Origin: CAZPCZ01 sp964585225
Lineage (GTDB): Bacteria > Patescibacteriota > Patescibacteriia > JACPHY01
Length of the DNA: 8,753 bases
Direction: 5' to 3'
Assembly: GCA_964585225.1 (NCBI GenBank)
Contig: CAZPCZ010000056.1
Location: 1 to 8,753 of the forward strand
The translations under genes were made by a program, and so were the position numbers. A model generated the notes under the pieces. The model was not told where the DNA came from. It ran no database searches and saw nothing but the letters and a program-made list of their open reading frames with translations. Below are positions 6,523 through 8,753 of the stretch, one piece after another (positions within the stretch are counted from its first letter, which is position 1; each line of letters opens with the position of its first letter).

Positions 6523-6600
6523 TCCCCAACGCGTGACTCGGAAATCGAGGACGGTCGCAGCGGCCCGCTCACAAGGTGGACCGTTCATTGATTTTAGTTT

Positions 6601-6650
6601 TCTCCCCCTCCCCATCGCCATGGGGAGGGGGAGCGAGAGGGGGAGCGGCG
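6601..6650. repeat. Intergenic copy of the G-rich palindromic element
   Basis: A perfect 14-bp stem (6602-6615 with 6620-6633, arms CTCCCCCTCCCCAT / ATGGGGAGGGGGAG, loop CGCC) is followed by CGAGAGGGGGAGCGG. This is the longest hairpin of the family. It lies between the anti-sigma candidate and csoR. No T-run follows on either strand, so it does not look like an intrinsic terminator. The rest of the 225-base gap holds a small GGAGC-AAT-GCTCC hairpin at 6665-6677 and the csoR promoter region. Confidence 0.8.
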
Positions 6651-6684
6651 AGGTGGTAACGGGGGGAGCAATGCTCCGGCGCAT

Positions 6685-6713
6685 TTGACGCGTTCCGGGC
6701 GCCTGCCTACGCT
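6685..6713 (+). promoter_or_regulatory. Predicted csoR promoter
   Basis: TTGACG (5 of 6) at 6685-6690 is followed after 17 bases by TACGCT (3 of 6) at 6708-6713. The -10 is weak, which is common for regulated promoters. The predicted start of transcription falls near 6720, at the edge of the C-run/G-run pseudo-palindrome. Confidence 0.4.
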
Positions 6714-6718
6714 GGGGA

Positions 6719-6738
6719 TACACCCCCCCTATGGGGGT
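6719..6738. promoter_or_regulatory. Candidate CsoR operator
   Basis: A pseudo-palindrome of a C-run, a central CTAT, and a G-run (ACCCCCCCTATGGGGGTT core) sits between the predicted -10 box and the csoR ATG. Known CsoR operators are GC-rich pseudo-palindromes of this C-run/G-run form. The position would let CsoR block its own transcription. The G-run may also act as a ribosome-binding site. Confidence 0.55.
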
Positions 6739-6747
6739 TCAATCCCT

Positions 6748-7038
6748 ATGGCGAAGCCATTGCGGCAAAGCGCGAGCGGTGATCGTCAGCTGCTCAACCG
6801 GATGAACTACATCCGCGGCCACGTCGGAGCGGTACGGCAGATGATCGCGAACCATGCGTATTGTCCAGATGTCATCTTGCAAAACCTCGCGATCGTGAAG
6901 GCCTTGAAGCGTGTGAACGAGCTCGTACTCCGCGAGCATCTCCGAACGTGCGCGCGACGCGCAATGCGCGGGAAGGATGCCAAGGCGCAGGCGCGCGTGG
7001 AGCGCGAGATTATCGCGATCGTTCGGAACAGCTGCTGA
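6748..7038 (+). CDS. csoR: CsoR-type copper-sensing transcriptional repressor
   Basis: A 96-residue all-helical protein of the CsoR/RcnR/FrmR family (DUF156). The family pattern is clear: LLNRMNYIRGHVGAVRQMI, then YCPDVILQNLAIVKALKRVN, then REHLRTCARRAM. The three metal ligands of Cu(I)-sensing CsoR are at C39, H64 and C68 (Cys, then His-x3-Cys), which argues against the nickel/cobalt (RcnR) and formaldehyde (FrmR) branches. A CstR-like persulfide sensor uses two cysteines and is a less likely alternative. Family members bind DNA as tetramers and release it when metal binds. The ATG at 6748 is chosen because it follows the candidate operator; an upstream ATG-like start at 6685 would overlap the promoter. 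It heads a closely spaced run of genes for a DoxX-like protein, a thioredoxin-like protein and VKOR. No copper ATPase or chaperone is in the window. Confidence 0.88.
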   Translation: MAKPLRQSASGDRQLLNRMNYIRGHVGAVRQMIANHAYCPDVILQNLAIVKALKRVNELVLREHLRTCARRAMRGKDAKAQARVEREIIAIVRNSC

Positions 7039-7061
7039 GCAACCTCGGAGCATTTTTTGAT

Positions 7062-7460
7062 ATGCTGAATACACGACTCGCGGAATGGGTATTGCGGATC
7101 GCAGTCGCCGGGGAATTCCTCGGCCACGGCGTGTTCGCGCTCCAGCGGAAAGCGGGATGGTTCAAGTATTTTGAGGCCGTCGGGATCAGTGATCCTGGCA
7201 CGATCGGGACGCTGCTCACGATCGTCGGCATCGCGGATCTCGCAGTCGTGCTCATCGTCCTCCTCAGGCCCGTGCGGATGGTGCTCCTCTGGGCTGCGGT
7301 GTGGGGACTTTGGACCGCGATGATCCGTTGGCCAGTTGGTCCGGATCCGGTCTGGGACTTCGTCGAGCGCTGGGCAAACTGGGGCGCTCCGCTCGCGCTG
7401 CTCCTCATGCTCGGTTGGCCACGGCAGTGGCGGGAGTGGCTCCGCGCTCGCGGATCGTAG
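7062..7460 (+). CDS. Small DoxX-like membrane protein
   Basis: A 132-residue protein with about four hydrophobic helices (roughly 8-25, 47-68, 72-89 and 107-120). The opening AEWVLRIAVAGEFLGHGVFAL and the overall four-helix size resemble the DoxX family, but no catalytic motif is diagnostic. A Trp-rich stretch (WGLWTAMIRWPVGPDPVWDFVERWANWG) between helices 3 and 4 stands out. The ATG at 7062 follows GGAG (7047-7050) and lies 23 bases after csoR. DoxX-like proteins are often found with redox or sulfur genes, and the neighbours here are CPYC thioredoxin-like and VKOR genes, so a quinone- or thiol-linked role is possible. It could equally be an unclassified membrane protein. Confidence 0.6.
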   Translation: MLNTRLAEWVLRIAVAGEFLGHGVFALQRKAGWFKYFEAVGISDPGTIGTLLTIVGIADLAVVLIVLLRPVRMVLLWAAVWGLWTAMIRWPVGPDPVWDFVERWANWGAPLALLLMLGWPRQWREWLRARGS

Positions 7461-7477
7461 TCATCGATGCACCACGT

Positions 7478-7858
7478 ATGAAGAAACCGTTGGTCATTCT
7501 CAGCATCACCGCAGTCGTCGTCATCGGCGGTGGCGTCTGGCTGTACCGCGCGTCGAATGTCCCGTCGCCGCTTGACGGGTTCGCCGTATGCCTCAGCGAG
7601 AAGGGCGCGACGATGTACGGGACGTACTGGTGTCCGTACTGCAAGAAGCAGAAGGAGCTCTTCGGGCGATCGTTCACGAAAGCAAAGTACATCGAGTGCG
7701 CGATGCCGGGGAACCCGCGCAGCCAGGCACCGGTGTGCCGTGACGCGGGGGTAGCGAGCTACCCGACGTGGATCTTCGCCGATGGAACCAAAGAGATCGG
7801 CGCGCAAGAACTCGCGGACCTCGCAGAGAAGACTGGCTGTACGCTCCCAACACCGTAG
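7478..7858 (+). CDS. Membrane-anchored thioredoxin-like CPYC protein, partner of VKOR
   Basis: A 126-residue protein with an N-terminal signal anchor (VILSITAVVVIGGGVWLY at about 6-23) and a thioredoxin-fold domain outside the membrane. The active site is C52-P-Y-C55 in MYGTYWCPYCKKQKELFG, the cis-proline is P96 in SYPTWIF, and extra cysteines lie at C38, C74, C87 and C121. The YWCPYCKKQKELFG, YIEC and YPTW pattern is that of the Trx-like domain fused to VKOR in cyanobacteria and plants. Here it is a separate gene just upstream of VKOR. It probably passes electrons from secreted proteins to VKOR, working as a DsbA-like oxidase, perhaps through the extra cysteines. The ATG at 7478 precedes the anchor by few residues. 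It lies 17 bases after the DoxX-like gene, in the same frame-dense operon. Confidence 0.87.
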   Translation: MKKPLVILSITAVVVIGGGVWLYRASNVPSPLDGFAVCLSEKGATMYGTYWCPYCKKQKELFGRSFTKAKYIECAMPGNPRSQAPVCRDAGVASYPTWIFADGTKEIGAQELADLAEKTGCTLPTP

Positions 7859-7935
7859 TGTCATTGCGAGGAGCCGCGCGACGGTGAAGTGACGCGTAGC
7901 GTCATCCTGAATCCGCGCTGGGCGGATGAAGGACC
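7859..7935. repeat. TCATTGCGAG / GTCATCCTGAATCC intergenic repeat with two hairpins
   Basis: Between the thioredoxin-like gene and VKOR lies TCATTGCGAGGAGC followed by two hairpins: TGACGC-GTA-GCGTCA (7890-7904), and TCCT-GA-ATCCGC / GCGGAT-GA-AGGA (7905-7933) with tandem G-A mismatches. The sequence resembles dispersed TCATTGCGAGGAGC / GTCATCCTGAA repeats seen in many bacterial genomes. It holds the artificial extension MTRSVILNPRWADEG upstream of the real VKOR start. Confidence 0.55.
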
Positions 7936-7966
7936 CCTCACCACGGCGTTCCTCACCATGACGAGT

Positions 7967-8473
7967 ATGCGGAAATTGCTCATCATCATTGCGGCGCTGG
8001 CCGCACTCGGGGTAGGGGTCTCCGCGTACGCGCTCTGGCAACACTACGCGCCGCTCGGCGCCGCATTCTGTAACCTTGGGGAGACGCTCTCCTGTGATCT
8101 CGTGAACAAGAGCGCGTTCTCGGAGGTGTTCGGGATTCCGGTCGCCGGGATCGGCATCGCGGGATACCTCGCGCTGTTCGCCCTCGGTGCGCTCGCCGAG
8201 TCGCGTCGTTCCCAATTCATTGCTCCCCCTCCCGCGGGGAGGGGGAGCGAGAGGGGGTGGGGAAATCAACGTACACTCCTCTGTCTACTCCTCGTGATGG
8301 CGCTCGCAGGATTCGGTTTCTCCGCATACCTCACGTACATCGAGTTCTTCGTTATTGGCGCGATCTGCATCCTTTGCGTGACCTCGCAGGTGCTCATTTT
8401 TATGATTACAGTGGCCACGGGATTCGCGTACCGATCCGCACGGTGGGGCGCGACCGACGTCATCTCTCCGTGA
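7967..8473 (+). CDS. Vitamin K epoxide reductase (VKOR) homolog, disulfide formation
   Basis: A 168-residue four-helix integral membrane protein. Bacterial VKOR takes electrons from DsbA-like proteins and passes them to quinone, doing the job of DsbB. Visible hallmarks are the loop cysteines C35 and C43 (FCNLGETLSC), DLVNKSAFSEVFGIPVAGIGIAGY with the conserved Ser and GIP-G pattern, and the active-site C134-I-L-C137 in the last helix region (GAICILCVTSQ). ATG 7967 is preferred over ATG 7958 and the GTG at 7889, because the hydrophobic helix begins at once and the upstream part is a repeat. An in-frame G-rich repeat adds about 18 residues (SQFIAPPPAGRGSERGWG) in the loop between helices 2 and 3. 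Its partner is the upstream CPYC protein. The two lie under the csoR promoter if transcription reads through the 108-base gap. Confidence 0.9.
   Translation: MRKLLIIIAALAALGVGVSAYALWQHYAPLGAAFCNLGETLSCDLVNKSAFSEVFGIPVAGIGIAGYLALFALGALAESRRSQFIAPPPAGRGSERGWGNQRTLLCLLLVMALAGFGFSAYLTYIEFFVIGAICILCVTSQVLIFMITVATGFAYRSARWGATDVISP
8217..8262. repeat. G-rich palindromic element inserted in frame in VKOR
   Basis: A perfect 11-bp stem CTCCCCCTCCC / GGGAGGGGGAG (8223-8233 with 8237-8247, loop GCG) is followed by CGAGAGGGGGTGGGG. The segment is nearly the same as the intergenic copy at 6601-6650. It is read as APPPAGRGSERGWG, a different frame from the copy in the spermidine-synthase-like gene, where the motif reads EGEREGV. 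Confidence 0.82.
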
Positions 8474-8482
8474 CAATACGAT

Positions 8483-8753
8483 ATGAGAGTGATCGCCCTC
8501 GTCTTCCTCGCGGTGATCGCGCCGATCCCGCTTTTTCACCTCGCGCTCCATCCGTGGCTCCAGGTGTGGCGCCGCACGCCGCGGATGTACTACGCGGTAT
8601 GGGCGGTGCTGTGGGCGGTCGGAGCGGTCCTCGCGTGGCGGTACGCTGGCACACTCACGGTCCGCGCGTTCGAGCCGCCCAATGGACTCACGGCGGTTGG
8701 GACTGTGGTCGCGGGGCTCGCGCTTCTCCTCGTTCCGTGGTCGCTCGCGACGA
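8483..8753 (+). CDS. Truncated multi-pass membrane protein, possibly isoprenylcysteine-methyltransferase-like
   Basis: The first 90 residues of a protein that runs off the window. Three hydrophobic helices are visible: VIALVFLAVIAPIPLFHLAL, YYAVWAVLWAVGAVLAW, and LTAVGTVVAGLALLLVPWSLA. The start at 8483 (GATATG) lies nine bases after the VKOR stop, so it is probably in the same operon. The arrangement of short helices with a final LLLVPWSLAT resembles the N-terminal part of phospholipid / isoprenylcysteine methyltransferase-like proteins, but the diagnostic C-terminal SAM-binding region is outside the window. I cannot assign a function with confidence. Confidence 0.6.
   Translation, partial: MRVIALVFLAVIAPIPLFHLALHPWLQVWRRTPRMYYAVWAVLWAVGAVLAWRYAGTLTVRAFEPPNGLTAVGTVVAGLALLLVPWSLAT

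Noticed and set aside
6602..6633. The 14-bp G/C hairpin as an intrinsic terminator
   Set aside because: No T-run follows on either strand, and near-identical hairpins lie inside coding regions.
7010..8269. 419-codon open frame on the minus strand
   Set aside because: It lies opposite csoR, the DoxX-like, CPYC and VKOR genes, which have clear family motifs. Its Arg-rich translation is typical of antisense frames in GC-rich DNA.
29..8753. Recoding of TGA as Gly, as in some Patescibacteria
   Set aside because: TGA ends at least seven genes at the expected family length, so the code is standard for this codon.

Overview
The window is GC-rich and gene-dense. Every supported gene lies on the + strand, with short or no gaps. 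TGA is clearly a stop codon (it ends most of the genes), so this is not a UGA-recoding lineage such as Gracilibacteria. Family content suggests a bacterium of the Candidate Phyla Radiation (Patescibacteria): a PolB-like exonuclease, a divergent Lgt, a fused membrane/spermidine-synthase-like protein, a DUF5667-like anti-sigma candidate, and a separate Trx-like protein next to VKOR. This assignment is an inference; no marker gene here proves it. Positions 1-28 are Illumina TruSeq adapter sequence, so the window starts at a raw contig end.

Layout: (1) 29-601, the 3' part of a PolB-like 3'-5' exonuclease. (2) 677-1435, an Lgt-family membrane protein. (3) 1521-3161, a membrane protein fused to a spermidine-synthase-like domain. 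(4) 3166-4224, a thioredoxin reductase. (5) 4377-4880 and 4882-6522, an ECF sigma factor followed one base later by a membrane-anchored DUF5667-like protein with a long charged helical outer region, probably its anti-sigma partner. (6) 6748-8473, a CsoR-type copper-sensor-like repressor, a small DoxX-like membrane protein, a membrane-anchored CPYC thioredoxin-like protein and VKOR. (7) 8483 to the end, a truncated multi-pass membrane protein.

Regions 4 and 6 share a thiol-disulfide theme. VKOR and the CPYC protein would form disulfides outside the membrane, and TrxB would supply reducing power in the cytoplasm. The CsoR regulator has the Cys-His-Cys triad expected for Cu(I). A C-run/TAT/G-run pseudo-palindrome lies over its predicted start of transcription, which suggests that copper or thiol stress controls the disulfide genes.

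The most unusual feature is a set of short palindromic repeats of at least three kinds, found between genes and also inside genes without breaking the frame. The fused spermidine-synthase-like gene and trxB each carry two, VKOR carries one, and one repeat supplies the last eight residues and the stop codon of lgt. The inserts fall where the families normally have surface turns or inter-helix loops, much like the palindromic elements of Rickettsia. One G-rich family occurs four times in the same orientation, is read in different frames, and has strong hairpin and G-quadruplex potential.
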